Shown: positions 17,020 through 25,814 of the stretch, in pieces
Layout of the letters: each line of letters begins with the position of its first letter
Position numbering within the stretch: position 1 is the first letter of the stretch
From: Hyphomicrobium zavarzinii ATCC 27496
GTDB lineage: Bacteria > Pseudomonadota > Alphaproteobacteria > Rhizobiales > Hyphomicrobiaceae
DNA: 64,000 nt
NCBI RefSeq assembly: GCF_000383415.1
Contig: NZ_KB911261.1
Coordinates: forward strand, 149,539 to 213,538
Reading direction: 5' to 3'
Program-made: the position numbers and the translations under genes
Notes under the pieces: model-generated
Database searches by the model: none
What the model saw: the letters and a program-made list of their open reading frames with translations, nothing else
What the model was told of the DNA's origin: nothing

Positions 17020-17526
17020 ATGCAGGAATTCGAGCGCGTCTACATGCGCACGCTGCGTCACATCTACGACACCGAGAAACAGCTCATCGCTTCGATCCGG
17101 ATGCTCTCGTCATCGGTCACGAACCTCAAGCTGATGAGCGCGCTCAGAGAGATCGAGGCCCAATCGCAGAGCCAGGCGACGCGTATCGAAGGGATTTTCG
17201 ACACGCTGTATCTGGAAGCGCGCGGCGAAGCGTCTTGGGCGACCACAGCGCTGCTGCGAGAAGCGTGGGATTCGGCTTCGAGCCGCCCGGAAAGCGGCAC
17301 GCGCGGATGCGCGGCAGCGTTGCTTGCCATCAAGCGCTACGAGATCACTCTCTATGAAGCGCTCCTGCGCTGGTCGGAGCAGTACGAATTCGACGAGATC
17401 ATTCCCAACATCCGCCGCTCGATTGCGGAAGAACTCGTGCAGGCGAGTATTCTCTCTGAGCTTGCTTTCGGCGACGATGCTGCTGACGAGGCGCTCGTTC
17501 ATACGGAGCGCGGCGCACTACATTGA
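17020..17526 (+). CDS. Ferritin-like DUF892 protein, divergent paralogue
   Basis: A 168-residue helical protein whose start (FERVYMRTLRHIYDTEKQLI) matches the DUF892 pattern. The candidate metal residues are less complete than in the neighbour: IEAQSQSQ replaces the HQKETEGQ segment, and EELVQASILSE replaces the His-rich EEHHAD. The iron site may therefore be weakened or lost. It is divergent from the first DUF892 gene and may share its control region. Role unknown. Confidence 0.82.
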   Translation: MQEFERVYMRTLRHIYDTEKQLIASIRMLSSSVTNLKLMSALREIEAQSQSQATRIEGIFDTLYLEARGEASWATTALLREAWDSASSRPESGTRGCAAALLAIKRYEITLYEALLRWSEQYEFDEIIPNIRRSIAEELVQASILSELAFGDDAADEALVHTERGALH

Positions 17527-17593
17527 TCCCTTGCCCAGCCGGTCGATCGAAGAGACAAAGCGCTTTTTTTCGCACCAGTTTCCGAAAATAACA

Positions 17594-17615
17594 AAGCCGG
17601 CCCGAAGGCCGGCTT
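17594..17615. terminator. Bidirectional terminator
   Basis: AAGCCGGCC pairs perfectly with GGCCGGCTT around a CGAA loop; AT-rich sequence lies on both sides. It serves the DUF892 gene on the plus strand and the tiny membrane protein gene on the minus strand. Confidence 0.85.
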
Positions 17616-17642
17616 CATTATTTACATTACTCGTCTGCTTGC

Positions 17643-17720
17643 TCAGATCATGCCGAGCAGATGGAGCACGATGAGGCCCGAGATCGGTACGCCCAAGGCC
17701 CAGAGTACGACGTAGCGCAT
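17643..17720 (-). CDS. 25-residue single-pass membrane protein
   Basis: Reading the minus strand gives MRYVVLWALGVPISG followed by LIVLHLLGMI and a TGA stop: a hydrophobic segment with an N-terminal Arg and a central Gly-Val-Pro kink. An AGGAAG ribosome site lies 7 bases before the ATG, and the terminator at 17594 follows the stop. Similar tiny proteins with an LWxLGVP core are, as far as I recall, present in other Proteobacteria without a known role. It lies downstream of the FixJ-type regulator gene, on the same strand. Confidence 0.7.
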   Translation of the reverse strand: MRYVVLWALGVPISGLIVLHLLGMI

Positions 17721-17832
17721 TTTTGGTCTTCCTTATCGAGGGGACGTGAGGCTCTTACCTCTGCGTCCGAAGTGGATCCCTCCACTAACACTCGACCCTT
17801 CCGGAAGTTCCGCTCGCGCCTTTATGTGGCCG

Positions 17833-18441
17833 TTATTTCGGATCCGACGGCAGGAAGGCGCTGACCTTGCGAACCAGGTCAGCCACGTTCTGCGCACCGA
17901 TGCGCTCCATGACCCAGGCCCGATAGGTTTCAACCGTGCGCGGGCTGATGCTGAGCTTGGCTGCGATCTGCTTGTTGGACATTCCGGCAGCCACGAACTC
18001 CAGCACCTCGCGCTGGCGCGGCGAGAGCGCCTTCAGCCGCTCTGCGATGTCGATACGTTCACTGTTCTCCGTGCTCTGGCGGCGGCCCTTCTGCACCGCG
18101 TCCCACACGCTGGTGGCAAGCCGCTCGCCATCGTAAGGCTTCTCGAAGAAGTCGAACGCGCCTTCCTTGAGCGCGCACACGGCCATCGAAACGTCGGCGT
18201 GGCCGCTAATGAGGATCAGGGGCGCATCGCTGTTGCGGTATTTGAGCTCCCGCTGAAGCTCGAGCCCCGTCATGCCGGGCATCCGCACATCCGCCACAAC
18301 GCAGGACGGCTTGGATTCGGGCAAATCGTCCAGGAAGGCTTCGGCGGATTCATAACAGGCAACGGGAATGTCGCGGCTCTCGATGAGAAGGCGCATCGAG
18401 TGCAGGACAGCGGCATCATCGTCGATCAAAGCTACGGTCAC
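17833..18441 (-). CDS. FixJ-type response regulator (receiver + LuxR HTH)
   Basis: A 202-residue two-domain regulator. The receiver starts TVALIDDDAAVLHS (acidic Asp pocket), has the phosphoacceptor Asp in VVADVRMPG, Ser in ILISGHAD and Lys in FFEKPYDG. The C-terminal helix-turn-helix is LSPRQREVLEFVAAGMSNKQIA followed by SPRTVETYR. Its ATG overlaps the stop of the upstream kinase gene by four bases, so the two form a coupled two-component pair. Targets are not known; the adjacent tandem receptors are one possibility. Confidence 0.92.
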   Translation of the reverse strand: MTVALIDDDAAVLHSMRLLIESRDIPVACYESAEAFLDDLPESKPSCVVADVRMPGMTGLELQRELKYRNSDAPLILISGHADVSMAVCALKEGAFDFFEKPYDGERLATSVWDAVQKGRRQSTENSERIDIAERLKALSPRQREVLEFVAAGMSNKQIAAKLSISPRTVETYRAWVMERIGAQNVADLVRKVSAFLPSDPK

Positions 18442-20087
18442 TTCAGCATCCTTTGGTCGTTCTCTATTGATGTCGGGAGAGTAAAGGAAACAGCGGCCCC
18501 GCCGCCAGTGCTTTCGATCAGCAACTGGCCGCCATGAGCCTCGGCGGTCGAACGTGCGAGCGCCAATCCGAGCCCAAGACCCTCGCGTTTCGTAGTGGTA
18601 AACGGGGTCAGGGCGCGTTCCAGGATAACAGGATCGAAGCCGGGGCCGTTGTCACGAACCGTCACGATTACGCGACCCAGCTCCGACGTATCGGCCTCGA
18701 CGAGGATGCGGCCATCCGGACGGCCGCCCCCTTTTATCGATTCCGCCGCGTTACGGATCAGGTTGATCAGGGCCTGCTGAATTTGCAGCCCATCGCACAC
18801 CACCAACGGCAGATTGCGCGCAAGTCTCGTCTCGAGCGCGACGTGATTGGCCTGCATCTCGAAGCGGCAGTGCGAGACGGCCTCGCGGATCAGCTCCGCC
18901 GCCGACTGGGGAACCATCTCGTTGTGGCCGAGCTGAATGAGGTCGCGGAGACGGCGCACAACCTCCGCCGCCCGGTCCACCTGGGCCACCGCGTGGCCCG
19001 CGGCCTGACGGGCCGCCTCGTTGTCGGGGGGCTGCTTCTCGACCGCCATCTTGGTGAGGCGCGTGTAGTTCGAAATGGCCGTCAGAGGCTGGTTTATCTC
19101 GTGCGCGAGGACGGCGGCGAAAGCCCCCATCGTGTCGAGACGTGCAGCCCGCTCCAGCGCCTCCTGGTTCTGGCGAAGCTGCGCCTGCGTTCTCAACTGC
19201 TCGTTCACGACGGCACCGATGGTGAGACCGGTGAGCGCCAGAACGATCATCAGGGCCTGATACGCGGTGACCTCGCTGTCCTGGACGCCCGCATACTGCA
19301 TGGCAGCCATGAGGCCCACTTGCGTCAGCACAAGGCCTGCGGTGACGCCTTCGAGGCCGAAGCGCACCGCCATCCACATCACCGGCAGAAAGAACAGATA
19401 GAACTGCTTTACCCGGAAGGTATCCGAGAGGCCGAAGACGGCGGCGAGCGTCAATGCCAGAACGATGACGAGCGCGCCGAGCTCCAGCGACGGAACGAGC
19501 ATGCGACGGCGCGTAAAGCCGATCAGCAGGAACGGCGTGAGCACCGTCACGCCGATCATGTCGCCGATCCAGAGCTGCGCGGTGGTCACGGTGACGTCTG
19601 CGGCCGCAACCAGCCCGAAGGCTGCGAGAAGTCCCACATAGACCACCGCGACGACACCGGTGCTCACGGCTGCCACCGCGATCAGCATCATCAGCGATCG
19701 CTTGGTGCTGAGCGTCCGGTCGAACCCCAAGCTCGGCATGGTCAGGAAGGCGGTCGCGGCGCCATAGCCCACGCCGACCACCGCGGCCCCGAGCACGTGC
19801 ACCGCCGGAGGCAAAGGCAGCCCCAGCACGAACGCATTGACGATGAGGGGGGCGATGAACAGCCACGGGATGTAGTCGCGTCCCAGCAGGAGCACGAGGG
19901 CAAAGCTCAGGCCGGTCGCCGGGTTCCAAGGCGTGACGCCGATCGGCGTTATGGGGCTGATGTAACTCAGCCAGTCGATGGCGACGTAGGCGACGAGGTA
20001 CGCCAGCCCAGCCAGGGCCGGAGGCCATGAGAACAGGACCGAGACGGGAAGGTTTCTCGCCATTGCTTCCTGCCTCCACTCATACAT
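18438..20087 (-). CDS. MASE1-type membrane histidine kinase
   Basis: A 549-residue sensor kinase. The first 300 residues hold about eight transmembrane segments in the style of a MASE1 sensory domain (ISPITPIGVTPWNPATGLSFAL, LWIGDMIGVTVLTPFLL). A short coiled segment leads to the phosphoacceptor box AHEINQPLTAISNY. The ATPase domain has N-box LINLIRNAAES, G1 DNGPGFD and G2 GLGLGLALARS. The signal is unknown. It is translationally coupled to the FixJ-type regulator and lies divergent to the first tandem TonB-dependent receptor. Confidence 0.92.
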   Translation of the reverse strand: MYEWRQEAMARNLPVSVLFSWPPALAGLAYLVAYVAIDWLSYISPITPIGVTPWNPATGLSFALVLLLGRDYIPWLFIAPLIVNAFVLGLPLPPAVHVLGAAVVGVGYGAATAFLTMPSLGFDRTLSTKRSLMMLIAVAAVSTGVVAVVYVGLLAAFGLVAAADVTVTTAQLWIGDMIGVTVLTPFLLIGFTRRRMLVPSLELGALVIVLALTLAAVFGLSDTFRVKQFYLFFLPVMWMAVRFGLEGVTAGLVLTQVGLMAAMQYAGVQDSEVTAYQALMIVLALTGLTIGAVVNEQLRTQAQLRQNQEALERAARLDTMGAFAAVLAHEINQPLTAISNYTRLTKMAVEKQPPDNEAARQAAGHAVAQVDRAAEVVRRLRDLIQLGHNEMVPQSAAELIREAVSHCRFEMQANHVALETRLARNLPLVVCDGLQIQQALINLIRNAAESIKGGGRPDGRILVEADTSELGRVIVTVRDNGPGFDPVILERALTPFTTTKREGLGLGLALARSTAEAHGGQLLIESTGGGAAVSFTLPTSIENDQRMLK

Positions 20088-20383
20088 CTGACTTCTCCAG
20101 CCAGGAATATCCGGTGCTTTACTCAGGAAATCCTCCCGATCGATGCCACCTCACGTGCGCGTCCCCAATTGCTGCCGTGCTCGGACATCGAGACGATGCG
20201 CATGAGTAAAAGACGCCGTCGTCCGTGTCCAGAAAGTGAAACTTTATATCAAAACACAAGCCTGAACACGGGACGCCTCCGGATAAACGGGCACGGAGCA
20301 CGGGGAATTTAGGAATATTTGCCCGAGGGATAAAGGCTCGCGTGCCGGGAAATTCGGGCGAGAGTTCATGGGAGGGGGATTGA
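20088..20383 (+). promoter_or_regulatory. Upstream region of first tandem receptor with conserved element
   Basis: The 296 bases between the divergent kinase and receptor genes. A block of about 60 bases beginning ATGCCACC (20142-20201) and an AT-rich block AACTTTATATCAAAACAC (about 20239-20256) both recur upstream of the second receptor. GGAGGGGG precedes the receptor ATG. The shared blocks are candidates for a common promoter or leader element; no known riboswitch class was recognised. Confidence 0.55.
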
Positions 20384-22834
20384 ATGCTGGGACGCCAAAA
20401 TCTCAAACTTACGGTCATGGCCGGCGCGGTTGGCCTGCTGACGACTCCGGCGGCGGCTCAGACCGCCGCGCAGCCAGCCAATCAGGGTGCGCTTCCGCAA
20501 GTCGAGGTGGTGCAGAAGAAGAAATCTTCGCCCGCTCCGGTTGCAAAGAAGGGCGCGCCGGCGCAAGCCTCCTCGCCTGCGCCGCAGCCGGCACCAGAGG
20601 GTGACTTTGCGGAGGCCGGCCCTGGGGGCGCTACACGCGGCGCCGACGGACGTCCCGCCGGGAACTCGCCGAGCCTCAGCCCTGTGAGTCCTTCCACCGG
20701 GCTCCTGCCCAGCAATCTTCAAGACTTCGCGGGAGCCGCCTCGCGCGTCACGTCGGAGCAGCTCGAGGAGCAGCGCCCCCTCACCAACCACGAGGCCCTC
20801 GCGCGCGTGCCGGGCATCGTTACCGTGACCGACGACGGTCTCGGCCATCATGCCGGCATCGGCATCCGCGGCTCGAACTTCCGCCGCTCGCGCAAGGTGC
20901 TCGTCATGGAGGACGGCGCTTCGATCAACTTCTCGAGCTACCTCGATCCCTCGACCCATTACACGCCGCCGACAGACCGCTTGGAGAACATCGAGGTGCT
21001 GCGCGGCACGGTCGTCGCCTACGGCCCGCTCAACAACCACGGTGTCATCAACTTCCAGAACCTCAATCCGTTCGGCACCCCGGGAACCGTAATTAAGGGC
21101 GTGCTCAGCTACACGGACGATTCCAACAAGGAGATCGGCAACTATCGTCACGTCCGCACGCGGCAAAACCTCGGCAACGTGGGCGTCGTTGCATCCTATT
21201 CCGGCTCGGAAGCGCCTGGCTCGTGGGAAATCGAGCGGCTGCGCTACAACGACTTCTACGGCGCACTGGGCTTCAGAGGCTCGCAGCAGGATCTGACGAT
21301 CTCCGGCTCCTACAATCGCCAGCGGGACAACTACGACGAGGACAACTTCGTCGGCACCGCCGCGGACTTCTTCGCCAACGGACACGCCAAGCCGTCCGCG
21401 CTGTTCGACGAGGAAGGTCTCCAGTTCAACACCTACAACGCCGAGCACTACAATCTGCAGCTCGCCCACAACTACTATGTTACGGACGACACGACGATCT
21501 CGACGCGGATCTACGGCCACAATCACGATCGCCGGCGCTTCTCCAGCCGGGAGGACGGCCCGGCCGAGGGCGGCTGGATGCGGGGACGTGAGCGCGAGTA
21601 CGAAGTGTTCGGCGCCGAAAGCCGCATCGAATTCGCCAACGTGCCGATCGCAGCCAGCATCCGGCAGGACATCCAGGCGGGCGTTCGCTACGAGCGTCAC
21701 AAGCTGACGAACTGCACGAGCTTCGGCCGCGTCGGAGAGGTGCTCGACGGCAGCAACAGCGGCAACTGCCGCTCGGAGGAAGGCGTCGACGGATACGAGG
21801 ATGACGGCGAGATCTTCGAGTACAAGGCGGATTCGTTCGCTGCGTTCATCCAGTCCGCGATCCACCTCTCGCCGAGCCTGACGGTGACGCCCGGCCTGCG
21901 CTTCGAGAGCTACGACGTGACCGGCCGCGAAGTATTCCCCGGCACGGAAAGCGCCAAGTCGGATCACGATCACGTCCTGCCGGGCATCGCCTTTGCCTGG
22001 GAGGCCTTGAACCGCACGACCCTCTACGGCGGATACCATCAGGGCTTTGCTCCGCACATCGTGCGCGACGTGGACCTCGACGGCTTCCCGCTCGACGAGG
22101 AGGTCGGAGACAACTTCCAGATCGGCGTGCGCTCGACCGCCATCAAGGGCTTCACGTTCGACGTGGCCTACTTCCACAGCATCATCGACGACTATCAGCT
22201 CAAGGAAGCCTACTCGAACGCGGCGGGCGACGGCCTCTACGGCACGCTCGACGAGGTTGAGATCAAGGGCGTCGAGCTGGCTGCTCGCATGGAAAGCGCC
22301 CCGTTCACCGGCGGACCGTGGAACTTCTTCGGCGAGGCGACTTACACCTACACCGACGGCAAGATCAAACGCGGCAGCGACTCGATCTTCGACTTCGAGA
22401 ACTTCACCGCGGTGGATCAGGATGTCTCCGGCAAGCGCCTTCCGTTCACGATCGAGCACTTCGCCAATCTGACCGTGGGCGTGGCCTACAGGAAGCTCTG
22501 GGATGCGAGCGTGACGGCGACCTATCGCGGCGATTTCTTCACCAACGCGCAGAATACGAGCCCGCTGCTCTGCGTGGATGAGGAAGCCGCGACCGAAGCC
22601 GAAGGCGATGGCGTCTTCACGGGCTGCTACGGCGGCGACGAGATGGTCGGCGGCAAGGTCGACGACGTGTGGCTGCTGTCGGCGCGCAGCAACTTCAATC
22701 TCACCGACAAGCTGACGCTGTTCGTTGCCGGCACCAACCTGACGGACGAACTCTACATCGCGGATCTCTCGGATGGCGCCAAGCCCGGCCAGGGGCGCAC
22801 CATCTACGGAGGCTTCACGCTCAAGTTCGACTGA
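20384..22834 (+). CDS. FecA-like TonB-dependent receptor, tandem copy 1
   Basis: An 816-residue outer membrane receptor. Signal peptide (TVMAGAVGLLTTPAAA-QT), then an unusual Lys/Ala/Pro-rich spacer up to about residue 110 before the plug. The plug has PLTNHEALARVPGIV, GIGIRGSNFRRSRKVLV and EVLRGTVVAYGPLNNHG, a pattern close to FecA-type receptors. The 22-strand barrel follows and ends GRTIYGGFTLKFD with the terminal aromatic-x-Phe signature. It imports a large metal complex using TonB energy; the ligand (ferric citrate-like, another metal chelate) cannot be decided. Its paralogue follows directly downstream. Confidence 0.9.
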   Translation: MLGRQNLKLTVMAGAVGLLTTPAAAQTAAQPANQGALPQVEVVQKKKSSPAPVAKKGAPAQASSPAPQPAPEGDFAEAGPGGATRGADGRPAGNSPSLSPVSPSTGLLPSNLQDFAGAASRVTSEQLEEQRPLTNHEALARVPGIVTVTDDGLGHHAGIGIRGSNFRRSRKVLVMEDGASINFSSYLDPSTHYTPPTDRLENIEVLRGTVVAYGPLNNHGVINFQNLNPFGTPGTVIKGVLSYTDDSNKEIGNYRHVRTRQNLGNVGVVASYSGSEAPGSWEIERLRYNDFYGALGFRGSQQDLTISGSYNRQRDNYDEDNFVGTAADFFANGHAKPSALFDEEGLQFNTYNAEHYNLQLAHNYYVTDDTTISTRIYGHNHDRRRFSSREDGPAEGGWMRGREREYEVFGAESRIEFANVPIAASIRQDIQAGVRYERHKLTNCTSFGRVGEVLDGSNSGNCRSEEGVDGYEDDGEIFEYKADSFAAFIQSAIHLSPSLTVTPGLRFESYDVTGREVFPGTESAKSDHDHVLPGIAFAWEALNRTTLYGGYHQGFAPHIVRDVDLDGFPLDEEVGDNFQIGVRSTAIKGFTFDVAYFHSIIDDYQLKEAYSNAAGDGLYGTLDEVEIKGVELAARMESAPFTGGPWNFFGEATYTYTDGKIKRGSDSIFDFENFTAVDQDVSGKRLPFTIEHFANLTVGVAYRKLWDASVTATYRGDFFTNAQNTSPLLCVDEEAATEAEGDGVFTGCYGGDEMVGGKVDDVWLLSARSNFNLTDKLTLFVAGTNLTDELYIADLSDGAKPGQGRTIYGGFTLKFD

Positions 22835-23299
22835 TCATCTCGCGTTTACGACTTACACGAACTTCTCCCGCGAAAGTTCGGGCTCATGGCGGATCTGCCG
22901 GCATGGGCCCGAAGCCTTCCGAAATCGGCGCCTCCAGCCGGTGGACTATTGGCAAATCCGATCTGCCAGGGGGCGCCAAGCCAAACCTCGACGCTTCCCA
23001 GGAATTAATCCCCGCTTTGATGCCACATCATCCCGTACATCTGCTCATAACTTCCTGATTTTATTTGTTTTTTCGTAATTATACGGCGGCACTTACCCCG
23101 ACCAATGCCACCGCATGGGACCATCCCGAGTTGCTGCGGCCCCCAGCTATCGAGAACATGCTGCAACTTTATAACAACACTATGCCCTTCCGTTGTGCGT
23201 GTGCTGTCGGCAACGGGACCCGGGTTACTTCGGCAAAAGAACCGACGGTGGGGATTACGGGCTGCGCTCCGGCATGGGCGCGGACGGGGAGGAAGCAGA
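22835..23299 (+). promoter_or_regulatory. Intergenic region between tandem receptors with conserved element
   Basis: A 465-base stretch without a recognisable gene. A weak hairpin (CGAACTT / AAGTTCG) follows the first receptor. From 23104 to 23165 the block starting ATGCCACC and containing TTGCTGC and ATCGAGA matches the region before the first receptor, followed at once by AACTTTATAACAACAC. An additional, weaker ATGCCAC copy lies at about 23020. GGGGAGGAAG precedes the second receptor's ATG. Confidence 0.55.
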
Positions 23300-25720
23300 A
23301 TGCAATTCAAACACCAACTCAAACTTACGGTGATGGCGAGCGCTGTCGGCCTTATGGCCTCGCCCGCGAACGCACAGACTGCGGCGCAGCCCGCGAATCA
23401 AGGCGAGCTGCCGCAGGTCGAGGTGCTTCAGAAGAAATCCGCTCCGGCAGCGAAAAAGAAATCCGCACCCTCCCAGGCTTACTCTCCTCCCGCACCTCAG
23501 CCGCCGGCGCCGACCCCGGTTGCCGAGGAAGCACCCGCGAACTCACCCTATGGGGCGGCAGCAAGCGGCGGGGCGGCAGCACGTGCCGAATCCGGGCCGC
23601 TTTCGCCGATCAACGCGCGCCAAGCGCTTCCCGGCGATCTGCAAAACTTCACCAGCGCGGGAACGCGCGTCGACGCCGCGGATCTGGCGGAGCAGCGCCC
23701 GCTGACAAATCATGACGCGCTCGCCCGCGTGCCGGGCGTCGTCACCGTGATGGACGACGGCATGGCGCGCCACTCGGGCATCGGCGTGCGCGGCTCGCCC
23801 ATGCGCCGCTCGCGCAAAGTGCTCGTCATGGAAGACGGGTTGCCGATCAACTTCTCGACCTATCTCGATCCCTCGACGCACTACACACCGCCGACGGACC
23901 GTGTCGAAAGCATCGAGGTCATGCGCGGCCCCGTCGTCAACTACGGGCCGCTCAACAACCACGGCGTCATCAATTTCCGGAACATCTCGCCATTCGGCGC
24001 CAACGAGACGGTGATCAAGGGCGCGTTGGGCTACACCGAAGGCTCCGACAAGGATCTCAACAACTACCGCCACGTTCATACGCGCCAGAACATCGGCAAC
24101 GCCGGAATCGTCGTCTCCTATTCCGGTGCGGAAGGCGGCGGCGCGTGGGACAACGAGGAGCTGCGCTACAACGACTTCTATGGCGCAATCGGCCTCAAGG
24201 GCACCAACCAGGATCTCACGATCTCCGGCGGCTATTTCCGCCAGCGCGACCAGTATGACGAGATCAACTTCGTTCCGAACGACGAGGACACGGGCTACCA
24301 GGAGTTCTTTGCCAACGGGCGCAACAAGTCGGGCAGCCCCTACTTCTTCGACGGCATCGCCTCGCTTGCCGGCTTGAGCAGCTATAACGCCGACTACTGG
24401 CGTATCCAGGCGACGCACAACCTCTACATCGACGATACGACGACGCTCACGACGCGTGCGTACTACTCCGACAACGAGCGCAACCGCTTCTACGTGAATG
24501 CCGATCGCGGCGACTACGACGCCAATTCGTTCTTCATGCGCGGCCGCGAACGGCACTATCAGTTCTACGGCGCGGAATCGCGGATCGAGTTTGCAGACCG
24601 GCCGTTCATCGCCGGCATGCGCCAGGATATCCAGGCCGGAATTCGCTACGAGCGTCACGAATTCACGAACTGCAACACGGTGGGTCTCGAGAACCAGGTT
24701 CTGGACGACGACACCAGCGGACGCTGCGATATCTTCACCCGCCTTCCGGAATTCAACGAGGACCGGTCTCGCCGCTCCGACACCGATGCGGATGCCTTCT
24801 CGGCGTTCGTGCAGACCGCGATCCACGTGACGCGGAACCTGACCGTGACACCGGGTCTCCGCTTCGAGGACTATCGCATCAATCGCAACTCGATCCGCCC
24901 CGACGATGAGACCTCGGAGCAGCCGGGACGCTCGAGCTCGGATCACAGTGAAGTTCTGCCGATGATCGCCGCCGCGTGGGAGGTTGCGCCGCGCACGACC
25001 GTATACGGCGGATATCACCAGGGCCTCACGCCTCAGGTCACCAGAGGCGTCGCCTTCCCTCTTCCCGACGAGAAGGGTGACAACTTCCAAGTCGGCGTGC
25101 GCTCGACAGCCATCCGGGGCTTCTCGTTCGATCTCGCCTACTTCCACAGCAACATCGACAACTATCAGGTCAAATCGCCGTCGGCTCCGGACGGAGGCAA
25201 CAACATCTATGGCGCGGCCGACGAGGTGAAGATCGATGGCTTCGAGATCGGCGCCCGGCTCGACAGCCGTCCGATCACCGGCGGCCCGTGGAACTTCTTC
25301 GGTGAGACGATCTACACGTACGCCGACTCCGTGATCGAGCGCGGCGTGGACGGCGACGGTGACGACGTATCCGGCAACATCGTGCCCGAGGTTCCCAAGC
25401 ACTACGCAAACCTCACGCTCGGCGTCGCCTACAAGGCGTTCTGGGATGCCAGCGTGACGTGGACCTATCGCGGCAGCTTCTTCACCGACGTCGGCAACAA
25501 TTATGACATCGAAGTCGACGATGGAGAGGTGGAGTCCGGGTTTGTGGACGACGTCTGGCTTCTGTCGGCCCGCTCCAACCTCAAGGTCACGGACAACCTC
25601 TCGCTGTTCGTCTCAGGTACGAACCTCACGAACGAGTTCTACCTGTCGGACATCGACGAGGGCATGAAGCCGGGACCGGGACGCACCATCATGGGCGGCT
25701 TCTCTTACAAGTTCGACTAA
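23300..25720 (+). CDS. FecA-like TonB-dependent receptor, tandem copy 2
   Basis: An 806-residue receptor clearly paralogous to the preceding one along its whole length: same signal peptide style, same QVEVLQKKS-type start of a Pro/Lys/Ala-rich spacer, identical runs such as HYTPPTDR and YGPLNNHGVINF in the plug, and the same GRTI...KFD ending. Extracellular loop segments differ, for example an added stretch around EDTGYQEFFANGRNKSG, suggesting diverged ligand specificity. A strong terminator follows. Ligand unknown. Confidence 0.9.
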   Translation: MQFKHQLKLTVMASAVGLMASPANAQTAAQPANQGELPQVEVLQKKSAPAAKKKSAPSQAYSPPAPQPPAPTPVAEEAPANSPYGAAASGGAAARAESGPLSPINARQALPGDLQNFTSAGTRVDAADLAEQRPLTNHDALARVPGVVTVMDDGMARHSGIGVRGSPMRRSRKVLVMEDGLPINFSTYLDPSTHYTPPTDRVESIEVMRGPVVNYGPLNNHGVINFRNISPFGANETVIKGALGYTEGSDKDLNNYRHVHTRQNIGNAGIVVSYSGAEGGGAWDNEELRYNDFYGAIGLKGTNQDLTISGGYFRQRDQYDEINFVPNDEDTGYQEFFANGRNKSGSPYFFDGIASLAGLSSYNADYWRIQATHNLYIDDTTTLTTRAYYSDNERNRFYVNADRGDYDANSFFMRGRERHYQFYGAESRIEFADRPFIAGMRQDIQAGIRYERHEFTNCNTVGLENQVLDDDTSGRCDIFTRLPEFNEDRSRRSDTDADAFSAFVQTAIHVTRNLTVTPGLRFEDYRINRNSIRPDDETSEQPGRSSSDHSEVLPMIAAAWEVAPRTTVYGGYHQGLTPQVTRGVAFPLPDEKGDNFQVGVRSTAIRGFSFDLAYFHSNIDNYQVKSPSAPDGGNNIYGAADEVKIDGFEIGARLDSRPITGGPWNFFGETIYTYADSVIERGVDGDGDDVSGNIVPEVPKHYANLTLGVAYKAFWDASVTWTYRGSFFTDVGNNYDIEVDDGEVESGFVDDVWLLSARSNLKVTDNLSLFVSGTNLTNEFYLSDIDEGMKPGPGRTIMGGFSYKFD

Positions 25721-25750
25721 CTGCAAATCCTTCTCCCAGAAGGTGCAGCG

Positions 25751-25780
25751 ATCCCCGAGCCTGGCATCAGGCTCGGGGAT
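25751..25780. terminator. Strong terminator hairpin
   Basis: A perfect 13-bp stem (ATCCCCGAGCCTG / CAGGCTCGGGGAT) with a GCAT loop lies between the second receptor and the convergent homocysteine synthase gene. Confidence 0.8.
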
Positions 25781-25814
25781 TGGCTGTTCTGGGGGCCGTG
25801 GCTATGACAAGGGA

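Noticed and set aside
20384..25720. Tandem receptors as lanthanide chelate receptors (LutH)
   Set aside because: No lut ABC transporter, lanmodulin or xoxF genes are in the window; the plug looks FecA-like. Left as an open ligand.
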